Positions 18,719 through 27,313 of a DNA stretch of 64,000 bases are shown piece by piece; positions within the stretch are counted from its first letter, which is position 1, and each line of letters begins with the position of its first letter. The translations under genes and the position numbers were made by a program. The notes under the pieces were generated by a model. The model did no database searches. It was not told where the DNA came from and saw only the letters and a program-made list of their open reading frames with translations. Source of the DNA: Streptomyces panaciradicis (lineage in GTDB: Bacteria; Actinomycetota; Actinomycetes; Streptomycetales; Streptomycetaceae); the NCBI RefSeq assembly GCF_023516615.1, contig NZ_JAMGBF010000025.1, positions 62,001-126,000 of the forward strand, given 5' to 3'.

Positions 18719-19663
18719 TCCAGCCGTCTCGTCTCGATCCTCCTGCTGCTGCAGACCCGGGGCCGGATGACCGCCGCCCAGCTCGCCGAGGAGCTGGAGG
18801 TCTCCGTCCGCACGGTCTACCGGGACGTGGAGGCGCTGGGCGCGGCGGGCGTCCCGCTCTACGGCGACGCGGGCCACGCCGGCGGCTACCGCCTGCTGGA
18901 CGGCTACCGCACCCGCCTGACCGGCCTCACCACCGACGAGGCCGAGGCCCTGTTCCTCGCCGGCGCCCCCGGCCCGGCGGCCGAGCTGGGGCTCGGCACC
19001 GTCCTGGCCGCCGCCCAGCTCAAGGTGCGCGCCGCCCTGCCCGCCGAGCTGCGCGCCCACGCCGACCGGATCAGCGGGCGCTTCCACCTGGACGCCCCCG
19101 GCTGGTACGCGGACGCGGAGGAGACGCCGTACCTCACGGCGGTCGCCGACGCGGTGTGGCACAGCCGCGTGCTGCACGTGCTGTACCGCCGCTGGGCCGA
19201 ACCCACCGACGTGGAGCGCCGGTTGGAGCCGTACGGGCTGGTCCTCAAGGCGGGGCGCTGGTACGTCGTCGCGGGCCCCGGACCGCGCACCTTCCGCGTC
19301 GACCAGATCCTGCGGCTCGCCGACCCGGGCGAGGAGTTCACCCGGCCGTCCGACTTCGACCTGGCCGCGTACTGGGCGGCCTACCAGCGCGACTTCCACG
19401 ACCGGCTGTACCGGGGCGAGGCGGTCGTACGGCTGGCGCCGGACGTGCGGCTGCCCAGGGCGGTCGGCCTCGGCACCGACGCCGACGGCTGGACGGTCGC
19501 CCGGGTGCCCATCGAGTCGGTGGCGCAGGCGCATGGCGAGTTCCTGCGCCTGGGGTCGCGGATCGAGGTCCTGGAACCCTCCGGCCTGCGGCTGAGCATC
19601 GCCCGCACGGTCGCCGAACTGGCCGGAATGTACGGCAACCCGGACCCGGACGGCGGCGACTAG
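18707..19663 (+). CDS. DeoR/HTH_11-WYL transcriptional regulator
   Basis: A 318-residue regulator. Residues 1-60 are a winged helix (RLVSILLLLQTRGRMTAAQLAEELEVSVRTVYRDVEALGAAGVPLYGDAG). A linker and a WYL domain at about 135-210 follow (VLYRRWAEPTDVERRLEPYGLVLKAGRWYVVA), and a C-terminal WCX extension ends the protein. WYL domains bind small ligands or nucleic acid. The start is GTG 18707 or GTG 18713. The gene diverges from the two hypothetical genes, and its stop overlaps the convergent xyloglucanase stop. Confidence 0.88.
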   Translation: MSVKSSRLVSILLLLQTRGRMTAAQLAEELEVSVRTVYRDVEALGAAGVPLYGDAGHAGGYRLLDGYRTRLTGLTTDEAEALFLAGAPGPAAELGLGTVLAAAQLKVRAALPAELRAHADRISGRFHLDAPGWYADAEETPYLTAVADAVWHSRVLHVLYRRWAEPTDVERRLEPYGLVLKAGRWYVVAGPGPRTFRVDQILRLADPGEEFTRPSDFDLAAYWAAYQRDFHDRLYRGEAVVRLAPDVRLPRAVGLGTDADGWTVARVPIESVAQAHGEFLRLGSRIEVLEPSGLRLSIARTVAELAGMYGNPDPDGGD

Positions 19664-22323
19664 GCGACCGTGCAGGTCTGGCCGCCCAGCTGGAACGACG
19701 TCGGTTTCGCATTCGAGCCCGACCAGGTTCCCGTGAAGCCGAAGCTCACGGACGAGCCCGCCGCCACGTTCCCGTTCCAGCCGACGTTCTTCGCGGTCAC
19801 CGCCGCGCCGGACTGGGTGAAGTCGGCGTTCCACAACTGGCCGATCTTCTGGCCGTTCGCGAAGGACCACCCCAGCGACCAGCCCGTCCAGGCGGTCGAC
19901 CCGGTGTTGTCGAGCCGCACGTCCGCCTGGAAGCCGTCCGCCCACTGGTTGGTGATGCGGTACGTGACGGTGCAGGCGCCGGTGGGCGTCGGCGACGGGT
20001 CCGTGCCACCGCCGCCGTCCCCTCCGCCGGTGTCGGAGGTGTCGCCGTAGACGACACCCCGGCCGTTGGTCGAGACGTACACCCGGCCGTAGACCCGCGG
20101 ATCACCGGTGATGGCCCCGCCCGTCCAACCCCACTGGTGGGCGTCGTCGTTGATGCGGGTCCAGGTCGCGCCCTGGTCGGTGGAGCGGAAGATGCCGCGC
20201 ACACCACCGATCTTCGCGCTGGTGTAGAGGGTCTGGTACGCGGCTCCCGGCGCCGCCTTGCCGAAGCCGATCGTGTCGGCCTGCTCGACGTTCGGCAGCC
20301 TGGTGAAGCTCGCCCCGCCGTCGGTGGAGTGCCACAGGCCGTACGCGCCGTCGGAGGCGCCGCCCGCGAGCCAGACGTCGCCCTTGGTGCCGGGCAGCGC
20401 CTTGAAGCGCACGCTGTCACCGCTGGGCAGGCCGCTCGCCGACGACGCGGTGAAGGTCGCGCCGCCGTCCGAACTGACGTAGAACTTGCCGGACTTGAAG
20501 CCGTAGAAGGTCTTGGGGTCCACGCGGTCGGACTCGACGACCGCCCCCGTCGGGATTCCGCTCGACGCCTGCCACGAGGAGCCGAAACCGGTCGTGTACT
20601 GCACGCCGGTGCCCGCGGGGCTCCACACGAACCGGCTGCCGTCGGAGGCCGCGGCCACCGTCCCGCCGCCGCTGACGCCCGAAGGGTCGGTCCCGGCGAA
20701 CCAGTTGGCGCCGTTGTCCGTCGAGAACGCGATGTGCGGGCCGGAGTCCAGATCGCCCACCCGCACCACGGTGTTCGGGTCCGTCTCGGCGAAGTCGAGG
20801 CTGGTGGTCGTCGTGAAGGTCGGCGAGGTGAACATCATCGACGGGACCTTGGTCAGGTCCGTGTGCCGGAAGCCGCCGATGTCGCCCAGGGCGCTGAGCA
20901 GCGGCGCACCGCTGGGCGGGGACGCCAGGTCGTTCACGGCCGTCTCCTCCAGGCCCTGCACCATGGGCTTCACGGTGAACTGGCCGCCGCTGTCCCACTG
21001 GGTGAGGTTCTCGGTGCCGTACAGCGTCGCGCCCGTGCCGTACATCATCCGGTTCGAGTCGAACGGGTCGATCTCCAGCGACTCCGTCATCCAGCCCAGT
21101 TTCGGGCTCTGTTCGGGCGGGGACGGGTGGGCGCCGAAGGTCAGCCACGGCGAGGACGAGACGTCGATCGTGTAGCGGTCGGCGCGGTCGGGATACGACG
21201 TGTAGTCCCACGCCTTCGTCCAGGTCGCCCCGCTGTCCGTCGACCGGAAGATCTGCGTGTCCGGCCACCAGGAGCTGTACGCCGTCGTCATCACCGTGCC
21301 GGGGTGCCGGCGGTCGACGGTCAGCCCGCTGAAGCCGTAGTAGGTGTCGGCCTCGGCGACCGGGCTGATGTTCGTCCAGGTGCCGCTCGCCGTGGCATAG
21401 CGCCACACCTGCCCCTTGCCGCCGTCGTACGGCCCGCCCTTGTCGCTGTAGGCGAGGTACAGGTAGCCGTTCTCGGCGTCGAGGACCCCCTTGTGGGCGA
21501 GATGGCCCGTCGGCTGGCCCGCGAGCCGGGTCCAGGTGGCGCCCGCGTCCGTCGAGCGGTACACCGCGTTGTCCTTGTCGGCGACCCCGACGTAGATCGT
21601 CTTCGTGGCGCTGCCGGAGGTGCCGGTGGACTCGTCGAAGGTGACCCAGACGATGCCCTGGTTGTCGCTCGCGTACCCCGTCGTGTCGTTCGGGTCCTGC
21701 TGGTAGTTGCCGACGTTCGGGAAGTTCGTCACCTGTGACCAGGTCACCCCGGAGTCCGTCGACCGCCACAGGCCCTTGCCGCTGGGCGCGCCCAGGTACA
21801 GCACGCTGTCCTTGTTGGGGTCGATCGCCAGCCGCTCGCCCATGCCGCGGCCGGGCATGTTGCCGCCCAGCTTGAAGGGCAGGTCGGTCTTCTGCCAGCT
21901 CGCGCCCCGGTCGGCGGACCTGAGCACGGCGCCGTTCGTCGGGTCCCAGCTGTTGGTGTACGTCCCCACGGCCGCGTACACCTTGTCCGGGTCCACGGAG
22001 TCGGAGGCGAGGCTGACCACGCCGGTGTGCCCCCACTCGTTCCAGCCGACCGAGTCCAGCAACGGCGTCCAGGTCTTCGTCGACTGCTGCCAGCGGTAGG
22101 CGCCGCCGATGTCCGTGCGCGCGTAGGCGAGGTTCTTCTCGGTGCGGTTGAAGACGATCCCCGGAACGAAGCCGCCACCGTCGATGCGGGCGTTCTTCCA
22201 GGTGTAGGTGTCGGCGGCGAGCGTGGCCTTGGCTGTGTGTCCGGCGGCGAGTGCGGGCGGGGTTCCGGCGAGCAGGCCGGCCGCGAGCGCGAGCACGGCC
22301 GTGAGGATGCGGGTTCTTCGCAC
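19660..22323 (-). CDS. Secreted xyloglucanase, GH74 with C-terminal CBM2
   Basis: An 887-residue secreted enzyme. The signal peptide is about residues 1-26 (ends PPALA). The GH74 double seven-bladed propeller runs to about 760, and a Gly/Pro-Thr linker and CBM2 (about 785-887, CTVTYRITNQWADGFQADV) follow. The repeats S-T-D-x-G-x-T-W mark propeller blades. Candidate catalytic Asp residues lie in RTDIGGAYRW (Asp71) and in SALGDIGGFRH at about 490. It cleaves xyloglucan, the hemicellulose coating cellulose. It neighbours the cellulase genes, but its promoter has a LacI-like site rather than a CebR box. Confidence 0.93.
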   Translation of the reverse strand: MRRTRILTAVLALAAGLLAGTPPALAAGHTAKATLAADTYTWKNARIDGGGFVPGIVFNRTEKNLAYARTDIGGAYRWQQSTKTWTPLLDSVGWNEWGHTGVVSLASDSVDPDKVYAAVGTYTNSWDPTNGAVLRSADRGASWQKTDLPFKLGGNMPGRGMGERLAIDPNKDSVLYLGAPSGKGLWRSTDSGVTWSQVTNFPNVGNYQQDPNDTTGYASDNQGIVWVTFDESTGTSGSATKTIYVGVADKDNAVYRSTDAGATWTRLAGQPTGHLAHKGVLDAENGYLYLAYSDKGGPYDGGKGQVWRYATASGTWTNISPVAEADTYYGFSGLTVDRRHPGTVMTTAYSSWWPDTQIFRSTDSGATWTKAWDYTSYPDRADRYTIDVSSSPWLTFGAHPSPPEQSPKLGWMTESLEIDPFDSNRMMYGTGATLYGTENLTQWDSGGQFTVKPMVQGLEETAVNDLASPPSGAPLLSALGDIGGFRHTDLTKVPSMMFTSPTFTTTTSLDFAETDPNTVVRVGDLDSGPHIAFSTDNGANWFAGTDPSGVSGGGTVAAASDGSRFVWSPAGTGVQYTTGFGSSWQASSGIPTGAVVESDRVDPKTFYGFKSGKFYVSSDGGATFTASSASGLPSGDSVRFKALPGTKGDVWLAGGASDGAYGLWHSTDGGASFTRLPNVEQADTIGFGKAAPGAAYQTLYTSAKIGGVRGIFRSTDQGATWTRINDDAHQWGWTGGAITGDPRVYGRVYVSTNGRGVVYGDTSDTGGGDGGGGTDPSPTPTGACTVTYRITNQWADGFQADVRLDNTGSTAWTGWSLGWSFANGQKIGQLWNADFTQSGAAVTAKNVGWNGNVAAGSSVSFGFTGTWSGSNAKPTSFQLGGQTCTVA

Positions 22324-22360
22324 GGGGGGTCCTTTCCGGGTGGGGGTTTCGGAAGGAGGA

Positions 22361-22377
22361 GTGGTAAGCGCTTTCTA
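22361..22377 (-). promoter_or_regulatory. Candidate LacI-family operator upstream of the xyloglucanase
   Basis: The sequence ggtaagcgctttct holds a palindromic AAGCGCTT core (22366-22373), centred on CG as LacI-family sites are. It lies about 40 bases upstream of the GH74 start, in the promoter zone. It differs clearly from the TGGGAGCGCTCCCA boxes of the next promoter, so another regulator is implied. Confidence 0.45.
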
Positions 22378-22510
22378 GATCGCGCGAGAGTCGCCGGGCG
22401 GCCCCCAGTGCGGGTGGGGGCCGCCCGGCGGGACGGCTCCGTCGTCAGGTGACGGAGCCACGCACGCGAAGCCTTCAGGCGGCTGCCGAGAGAGGGACGG
22501 TGCCCCCACG

Positions 22511-22550
22511 CCCCTGAAAGGGGCGCGGGGAACTGCGCGACCAGCCACAG
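22511..22550 (-). repeat. Streptomyces intergenic repeat, copy 1 (with short hairpin)
   Basis: A 33-base segment (22516-22548) is identical, in reverse orientation, to 29112-29144 beyond the cellulase genes. It starts with a cccct/aggggc hairpin and continues through ggaactgcgcgaccagccac. It sits after the GH48 gene end, so it could act as a terminator or processing hairpin. Confidence 0.75.
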
Positions 22551-22598
22551 CGGGCCCGCAGTCGCACACCGCCCAACCCGCGGAGCGCCCGGCGGGGA

Positions 22599-25517
22599 CT
22601 ATTCGAGAAGCTCCGCGTACGAACCCATGGCCAGGGCGATGTCCGCCTGGGCCCAGAACCGGTGGTACGTGAACGAGGGCGCGGCGCCGCCCTTGAGGTA
22701 CGCCTCGATCTTCGACCAGGCCGGGTCGTTCTTGTAGAAGGACCTGAGCGAGATGAACGTCGACGAGGAGTTGATCGCGTCGCCGTTCGGCATCTTGCCG
22801 CTGTAGCCGCTCGGGACGTACACGCCGTCGTCGAAGCGGTTGTAGTCGGCCCTGGTCTCCGGGACGGCGATGCCCAGGCTGTCCTGGTAGTTGCCCCACA
22901 TGCCGTCGAGGAGCGCCTTCGCCGTCGACTTGGCGTTCGCGTCACCGGACTTGGCGCCGTAGTACGTCAGGGTCTTGGCGTACGCGGCCGCCACACCGAC
23001 GTCGTTGGTGTAGTCGGCGACGGTGACGTGCAGCCCGCTGTTGGAGCCGGGACTGGAGGCGTTCCAGGTGTCGGGCTGGCCCGACCACTGCAGCGTCGAC
23101 GGGATCTGGTAGGTGCCGTCCGGGTTGATCGTGGTCTTGGACAGCGCCCACTTGACCCACTTGTCGAGGATCGCCTTGGCCTGCGCGTTCCCCGTCTGCT
23201 GGTAGTACTCGGCGACGCGTTCCATGGACCACGCCTGGAAGCCGAACCACTGGTTGGACGGCGGGTCGTGGTACACGGGCTGCTGGTCGTAGTACATGCC
23301 GTAGAAGGTCGACGTACCGGACGGCGGCGTCGCGTACCGGCCTGCCCAGCTGTTCGTCGCGCCGCCCGCGATGGCGCCCTCGGACGACTGCAGCCACTGG
23401 TAGAACTCCAGCTGCCGTTGCAGCGACTTGGCCCAGTCCGAGGTGCCGGTGGCCGACTTGGGCTCCAGGTCGGCGTAGGAGCTCAGCGCGTAGGCGGCCA
23501 GCGGGTTCTGGTAGCCGCCGTGCACATGGCTCGACCCGATCCGCCAGGCCCAGCCGGCGTTGGTGTCGGTCGCGCCGCCCCACGCGTAGTACCAGGACAG
23601 CAGGTAGTGCGAGGCGTCCTTGCCGGTGCCGGCCGCACAGGTGGACGGGCCCACGCAGTTGCCGATCTTCTTGAAGTACTTGTCGTACATGGCGTAGCGC
23701 AGGTAGTCGCCCATCTTCGCGGCCTTGCCCACGGTCGCGGAGACGTCGCTGCCTTTGCCCTGCTGCTTGGCCCACACGTCCGCCCAGTACGCGGCCTGCA
23801 CCGCACGCGCGTCGGCGTCCGGGGCGTCGGTGTACTTCCACTGCTTCGAGTAGGACGAGTCGCCGGTGAACAGGTCCAGGTAGCCGTTGCTGCCGCCGTA
23901 CTTGAAGGCGTCGCACGTCGGCTGCGGCACCGTCTCCCACACCGACTCCTGCGCACCGCGCTGGAAGGTGTTGATGTACGACGGTCCCTTCGCCGTCGGA
24001 CCGCCCTCGCAGGTGCCGCCGGGCGTGTCGCCGTAGCCGTAGACGTTGTCGACGTCCTCGAGCCAGTGCATGCCGTAGACGTCGGACGTGCCGTAGGTGC
24101 TCTTCAGCTCGCCCGCGATCGGGTCCGAACCCACGGACACGGAGGTGTCCAGCTTCGCCGGGTACTCGTTGGGCGTGTCCAGCTCGGGAGCGTAGGTGGC
24201 CGGCTTCGAGGCGTTGTAGAAGGAGTTGGTGGGCTGGTCGGCGTGGGTGGGGATCATGTACTTCTCCATCAGGCCCCACGCGCCGTTGAACTTGGACCAG
24301 TCACCGGTGACCTTGCCGTACATCGCCTGCAGCCACAGCAGATAGCTGTAGGCCTCCGACGTGGTCTCGTGCCCCTGGTCCGGCGCCTCGACGATCAGCG
24401 TCTCCACCGAGTGGTAGGGGATGCCGTCGGGCGAGAAGTAGCCGTTCGCCGGGTTGGTGATCTTCCCGTAGAGATCCAGGAAGCGGGCGTCGTACGCCTT
24501 CGACGCCGCCAGCTCGGTCACCGTGACCGTCGCCTTGGTGAACCCGGTGGCCGACGACTCGAAGGACGCGGCACCGGTGCCGGAGGAGTCGGCGGTGACG
24601 GTCACGTTCTGCGCGGTGCTCCAGTTGGACGGGGTGAAGGTCAGGCTCGCCCCGCCCGTCACCGACAGACCGGAGTTGCCGCTCGCGCGGGCCGTCGTCA
24701 CCGTCACGTTCGACGAGGGCTGCGACGACAGCTTCACCGCGTACGTGCCCGACTTGCCCTGCTGCACGCCCAGTTGGGTGGGCGAGGCGACCACGGCCGG
24801 CCCGGAGGCGACGGTGATGCCGACCGGCGTCGACTCGGCGGAGGCGCCGAGGCTGTCGTACGCCTTCGCCACCAGGGAGTGGCTGCCCACCGCGAGCCCG
24901 GAGGCCGACAGGGTGTACGGCGCGCTGGTGTCCGTGCCCAGCAGGGTCGTGTCGTCGTAGAACTCGACCTTGCTGATGGTCGCGTTGTCCGCGGCGGCCG
25001 CGGTGGCCGCCAGCGGCACGGCGGTGCCCTGTGTGTAGACCGCGCCGGCCGAGGGGCTGGTCAGCACGGTGACCGGCGGCTGGTGCGCGCCGGCGCAGGT
25101 GGTGCCGTTGACCGCGAAGTTCGTGGGAGCGGTGTTGGTGCCGCTGTAGGTGAACTGCGCGCCGGTGGAGACGGCCGCGTTCGCGGCGATCTTCCCGTTG
25201 TAGCCCGCGTCCCGCACGGTGATCGCGGAGCCGGACTGCGACCAGGTGCCGTTCCAGCCGTTGCTCAGCTTCTGGTTGCCCGAGTAGCTGTAGGTCAGCG
25301 TCCAGCCGTCGATGGTGTCCGTGCCGCGGTTGGTGATCGTCAGGTCCGCGGTGAAGCCGGAGCCCCAGTCGTTCGTCTTGTAGTCGACACTGCACTGAAG
25401 TGCCGCCGCGTGGGCGGGAGTCGTGCCGGTGCCGAGCATGGTGAGCGGAAGCGCGAGGGCCGCCATGGCAGCGGTCCACAGCCGCCGCGTCCCGCGGCGT
25501 CTGCGTCTTGGATACAT
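22599..25517 (-). CDS. Secreted cellobiohydrolase, CBM2 - Ig-like domains - GH48
   Basis: A 972-residue secreted exocellulase. The signal peptide with an unusually long basic front ([14 protein letters not shown]) ends near residue 38 (PAHAA). CBM2 spans about 40-142, and an Ig/Fn3-like module ([14 protein letters not shown]...) about 147-235. A second beta module covers about 240-335 and GH48 about 340-972. GH48 signatures include [24 protein letters not shown] with the proton-donor Glu, [11 protein letters not shown] and [25 protein letters not shown]48 enzymes act from chain reducing ends and work with GH6. ATG 25517 follows AAGGAGG. Transcription starts from a CebR-box promoter. Confidence 0.95.
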   Translation of the reverse strand: MYPRRRRRGTRRLWTAAMAALALPLTMLGTGTTPAHAAALQCSVDYKTNDWGSGFTADLTITNRGTDTIDGWTLTYSYSGNQKLSNGWNGTWSQSGSAITVRDAGYNGKIAANAAVSTGAQFTYSGTNTAPTNFAVNGTTCAGAHQPPVTVLTSPSAGAVYTQGTAVPLAATAAAADNATISKVEFYDDTTLLGTDTSAPYTLSASGLAVGSHSLVAKAYDSLGASAESTPVGITVASGPAVVASPTQLGVQQGKSGTYAVKLSSQPSSNVTVTTARASGNSGLSVTGGASLTFTPSNWSTAQNVTVTADSSGTGAASFESSATGFTKATVTVTELAASKAYDARFLDLYGKITNPANGYFSPDGIPYHSVETLIVEAPDQGHETTSEAYSYLLWLQAMYGKVTGDWSKFNGAWGLMEKYMIPTHADQPTNSFYNASKPATYAPELDTPNEYPAKLDTSVSVGSDPIAGELKSTYGTSDVYGMHWLEDVDNVYGYGDTPGGTCEGGPTAKGPSYINTFQRGAQESVWETVPQPTCDAFKYGGSNGYLDLFTGDSSYSKQWKYTDAPDADARAVQAAYWADVWAKQQGKGSDVSATVGKAAKMGDYLRYAMYDKYFKKIGNCVGPSTCAAGTGKDASHYLLSWYYAWGGATDTNAGWAWRIGSSHVHGGYQNPLAAYALSSYADLEPKSATGTSDWAKSLQRQLEFYQWLQSSEGAIAGGATNSWAGRYATPPSGTSTFYGMYYDQQPVYHDPPSNQWFGFQAWSMERVAEYYQQTGNAQAKAILDKWVKWALSKTTINPDGTYQIPSTLQWSGQPDTWNASSPGSNSGLHVTVADYTNDVGVAAAYAKTLTYYGAKSGDANAKSTAKALLDGMWGNYQDSLGIAVPETRADYNRFDDGVYVPSGYSGKMPNGDAINSSSTFISLRSFYKNDPAWSKIEAYLKGGAAPSFTYHRFWAQADIALAMGSYAELLE

Positions 25518-25579
25518 GGTGCTGGTTCCTCCTTGCGGCTCGAGCGAAGGTGGGGGAGGAGCAACAAGCCTTGAACCAG

Positions 25580-25593
25580 TGGGAGCGCTCCCA
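25580..25593. promoter_or_regulatory. CebR-type operator TGGGAGCGCTCCCA (GH48 promoter)
   Basis: A perfect 14-bp palindrome identical to the known CebR cellobiose/cellotriose-responsive operator core. It begins at the end of the GH48 -10 box, so a bound repressor would block initiation of that gene. Confidence 0.88.
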
Positions 25594-25621
25594 TAGTGGG
25601 GATGAGGGTGGGAGCGGTCAA
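25593..25621 (-). promoter_or_regulatory. GH48 promoter, TTGACC-17-CACTAT
   Basis: On the minus strand the -35 TTGACC (25616-25621) and -10 CACTAT (25593-25598) are separated by 17 bases, a good vegetative-type promoter. The CebR palindrome abuts the -10. Confidence 0.65.
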
Positions 25622-25723
25622 GGTGCTTGAAGAGTCGAAATGATTCGACCGCCTTTCAGCTGAGGGAAAGTCAGGAAACTTCGCGACCCCTCTGTCCATC
25701 GCTGTCACTTGGCGCTAGCTTCG

Positions 25724-25747
25724 TTGACACCAGTGGGAGCGGTTCCA
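25724..25747 (+). promoter_or_regulatory. GH5-GH6 promoter with imperfect CebR box
   Basis: TTGACA at 25724-25729 is followed by TGGGAGCGGTTCCA at 25734-25747, which differs from the CebR palindrome at two positions. The box fills the spacer downstream of the -35. The start codon of the GH5 gene is 48 bases further on. Confidence 0.72.
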
Positions 25748-25795
25748 TCAGTCGACGCGTCCGTCACGACGCGCCTGAGCTGCAAGGAGTCGCTC

Positions 25796-27283
25796 ATGCG
25801 ACACCCCCCGCGTTCAGTACTTTTAGCCGCTGCCGGCGCGGTCGCTCTTGTCGGGAGCATGACCATTCCGGCGGTGACGGCGCAGGGAGCCACGCCCGCC
25901 TGCTCGGTGGAGTACTCGGTCACCGGCCAGTGGGACACCGGCTTCCAGGGTGCCGTGACGTTCACGAACAACACGGCCGCCCTGAGCAGCTGGAACCTGA
26001 GCTTCGATCTCGCCGACGGCCAGAAGGTCACCCAGGGCTGGAACGCCAAGTGGTCCCAGTCCGGCACGACGGTGACGGCCGCCAACGAGAGCTGGAACGG
26101 CACGCCGGCCGCCGGCGCGAGCGTCAGCGCCGGGTTCCTCGCCTCCCGGCCGGCCTCGGGGAGCAACGCCGCACCGACGTCGTTCACGCTGAACGGCACC
26201 TTGTGCAACGTCGATCCGGAGCCGTCACCCACCCCGACGGATCCCCCGACAAAGCCTCCGGCGGCGGGCACGGCACCCGCGCTGCACGTCTCGGGCAACA
26301 GGCTCGTGGACGCCTCGGGCGCCACGCGCCGGCTGCTCGGCGTGAACCGCTCCGGCGGCGAGTTCATGTGCGTCCAGGGCCGTGGCATCTGGGACGGTCC
26401 GGTCGACGACGCGGCGATCGAGGCGATCGCCGACTGGAAGGCGAACGCGGTCCGCATCCCGCTCAACGAGGAGTGCTGGCTGGGGCTTTCCGACATCAAG
26501 TCCGAGTACGGCGGCGCCAACTACATCAACGCCGTCAAGGACCTGGTGGCGCGCGTCGAGGCGCACGGCATGACCCCGATCGTCGAACTGCACTGGACCT
26601 ACGGCCAGTACACCGGCGACTCCGCCGGCTGCTCCGACGTCCACGCCACCTGCCAGAAGCCGATGCCGGACGCGCAGTACACGCCGTCCTTCTGGACCTC
26701 GGTGGCGAACACCTTCAAGGGCGACCGGGCCGTCGCCTTCGACCTGTTCAACGAGCCCTACCCGGACCGCGCCACCTCCACGACCACCCAGGCGTGGCAG
26801 TGCTGGCGGGACGGCGGCACCTGCCCCGGCATCGGGTACCAGGTCGCCGGCATGCAGGACCTCGTCGACGCGGTACGCGCCACCGGCGCCGGGAACGTCG
26901 TCCTCGCGGGCGGCCTGGCCTACTCGAACGACCTGAGCCAGTGGCTGACGTACAAGCCCAGTGATCCGGCGGGCAACCTCGTCGCCGCCTACCACGGGTA
27001 CAACTTCAACTCCTGTGCGAGCGAGAGCTGCTGGAACTCCACCCTCGCCCCCGTCGCGGCCCAAGTGCCGCTGGTGGCAGGGGAGATCGGCGAGAACACC
27101 TGCTCGCACGGGTTCATCGACCGGGTCATGAAGTGGTTCGACGACCACAGCCTGTCCTACCTGGGCTGGACCTGGAACACCTGGGACTGCTCCTCCGGTC
27201 CCTCGCTCATCTCTGACTACGACGGAACCCCCACGTCGTACGGCATCGGGCTGCGCGACCACCTGCGCGCGGTCAACCCGTAA
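25796..27283 (+). CDS. Secreted endo-beta-1,4-glucanase, CBM2 - GH5
   Basis: A 495-residue secreted endoglucanase. The true start is ATG 25796, after AAGGAG, where the signal peptide begins (MRHPPRSVLLAAAGAVALVGS, cleaved near TAQGA). CBM2 spans about 34-140 (CSVEYSVTGQWDTGFQGAV). A Pro/Thr linker (SPTPTDPPTKPP) precedes the GH5 catalytic domain at about 165-495. The acid/base Glu is in FDLFNEPYP and the nucleophile Glu in VAGEIGENTCSHG. It cuts internal cellulose bonds, making ends for GH6 and GH48. The gene is followed after 31 bases by the GH6 gene, forming an operon. Confidence 0.93.
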   Translation: MRHPPRSVLLAAAGAVALVGSMTIPAVTAQGATPACSVEYSVTGQWDTGFQGAVTFTNNTAALSSWNLSFDLADGQKVTQGWNAKWSQSGTTVTAANESWNGTPAAGASVSAGFLASRPASGSNAAPTSFTLNGTLCNVDPEPSPTPTDPPTKPPAAGTAPALHVSGNRLVDASGATRRLLGVNRSGGEFMCVQGRGIWDGPVDDAAIEAIADWKANAVRIPLNEECWLGLSDIKSEYGGANYINAVKDLVARVEAHGMTPIVELHWTYGQYTGDSAGCSDVHATCQKPMPDAQYTPSFWTSVANTFKGDRAVAFDLFNEPYPDRATSTTTQAWQCWRDGGTCPGIGYQVAGMQDLVDAVRATGAGNVVLAGGLAYSNDLSQWLTYKPSDPAGNLVAAYHGYNFNSCASESCWNSTLAPVAAQVPLVAGEIGENTCSHGFIDRVMKWFDDHSLSYLGWTWNTWDCSSGPSLISDYDGTPTSYGIGLRDHLRAVNP

Positions 27284-27313
27284 CCCCCGTATCGGAGAGG
27301 GAAACCCGCACTC

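Noticed and set aside
22662-25574. Very long plus-strand open frame (970 codons) opposite the GH48 gene
   Set aside because: It is the complement of a clear CBM2-GH48 enzyme, with Arg/Val-rich nonsense and no domains. High GC makes such antisense frames common.
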